A stretch of DNA of 64,000 bases from Labrenzia sp. PHM005. GTDB lineage: Bacteria > Pseudomonadota > Alphaproteobacteria > Rhizobiales > Stappiaceae. A program made the translations under genes and the position numbers. The stretch covers positions 2,661,001 to 2,725,000 of the forward strand of contig NZ_CP041191.1 in NCBI RefSeq assembly GCF_006517275.1, given 5' to 3'. Below the pieces are notes generated by a model. That model was not told where the DNA came from. It made no database searches and saw nothing but the letters and a program-made list of their open reading frames with translations. The stretch's first letter is position 1. Every line of letters begins with the position of its first letter. Below are positions 63,698 through 64,000 of the stretch, piece by piece.

Positions 63698-64000
63698 CTA
63701 ATGCCCGAAGGTCCAGTAGGCTGCCAAGAGAATGGCCAAGCCGACTGTCGCTTGTAGGATAGAACCGCCAGCCAGGATTGCGGTCGCGTGGCCTTCGCGC
63801 ATGTCGCTGAGCGCGCTTTTGCGGACCAGCCAATAAAAACTGTCATTCGGCAATATGGCGACAAAGGAGCCGAGACAAATCGCCAACACCGCGGCAACTG
63901 GCGGCAATCCAGCAGCTATCACGATGGGGGCGGCGATCGGCGAAACCGCTGCAAATGTGGACATGCTCGAACCCTGAACAATCTTGAAAGAGGCGGTCAA
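63698..64000 (-). CDS. GntP-family permease, C-terminal part (5' end outside window)
   Basis: The frame is open to the right edge, so only about the last 100 residues are seen. FKIVQGSSMSTFAAVSPIAAPIVIAAGLPPVAAVLAICLGSFVAILPNDSFYWLVRKSALSDMREGHATAILAGGSILQATVGLAILLAAYW matches the end of gluconate:H+ symporters (GntP), including the x-QGSS and ND-S-x-FWLV blocks and the last two membrane helices. Family substrates are gluconate, related sugar acids and hydroxy acids; specificity cannot be told from this part. Confidence 0.8.
   Translation of the reverse strand: MTASFKIVQGSSMSTFAAVSPIAAPIVIAAGLPPVAAVLAICLGSFVAILPNDSFYWLVRKSALSDMREGHATAILAGGSILQATVGLAILLAAYWTFGH

Overview
The window looks like a chromosomal segment of a marine alphaproteobacterium, most likely a Roseibium/Labrenzia-type member of the Stappiaceae. 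This rests on gene content and order read by eye: an lrp / ELM1-like / trxB / lsrB-type cluster, carB next to greA, yqeY-dnaG-rpoD, a DddL-type DMSP lyase and anaerobic ubiquinone genes. No similarity search was run, so the genus is an inference. There is no rRNA, no CRISPR array and no recognisable transposase.

Layout. 1-5.9 kb: the C-terminus of an RTX-type secreted protein, an MHS-type MFS transporter coupled to a Gln/Asn-rich exported protein, a diverged EF-G paralogue, and an MsrP reductase with no MsrQ beside it. 6.1-8.7 kb: a GGDEF/EAL protein with a 5TM sensor. 8.8-12.8 kb: a likely trans-acting small RNA with an anti-Shine-Dalgarno loop, then lsrB/vtlR-like LysR, trxB, an ELM1-like protein and a divergent Lrp/AsnC regulator. 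12.8-30.3 kb: mostly housekeeping (greA, carB, carA, yqeY, dnaG, rpoD), interrupted by small regulators, an AT-rich 950-bp gap and two TctC/Bug-type binding proteins lying between dnaG and rpoD.

30.3-41 kb is metabolic and accessory: ubiTUV (O2-independent ubiquinone hydroxylation) behind an FNR-like box; two periplasmic binding proteins; an ArsR-permease-transglutaminase operon with an evident operator; dddL; a sarcosine-oxidase-like flavoprotein; a GNAT; and a class III nucleotide cyclase. 42-49.5 kb holds two more orphan binding proteins, SIMPL, AI-2E, an LpxO-like hydroxylase, a CAU tRNA and a GGDEF protein. Two diverged copies of a short inverted-repeat element lie at 40.5 and 46.0 kb.

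49.6-64 kb is the most accessory-looking part: a 1526-residue surface or secreted protein made of repeats, a LysR-MFS pair, a fifth orphan binding protein, a stand-alone YcaO protein followed by a SARP/BTAD-TPR regulator, and a convergent animal-type haem peroxidase with a small partner whose ribosome-binding site is tandemly duplicated. A GntP-type permease is cut by the right edge. The best candidates for something undescribed are the YcaO-SARP(-peroxidase) locus, the small RNA beside lsrB, the inverted-repeat family and the UbiU lacking one expected Fe-S cysteine.
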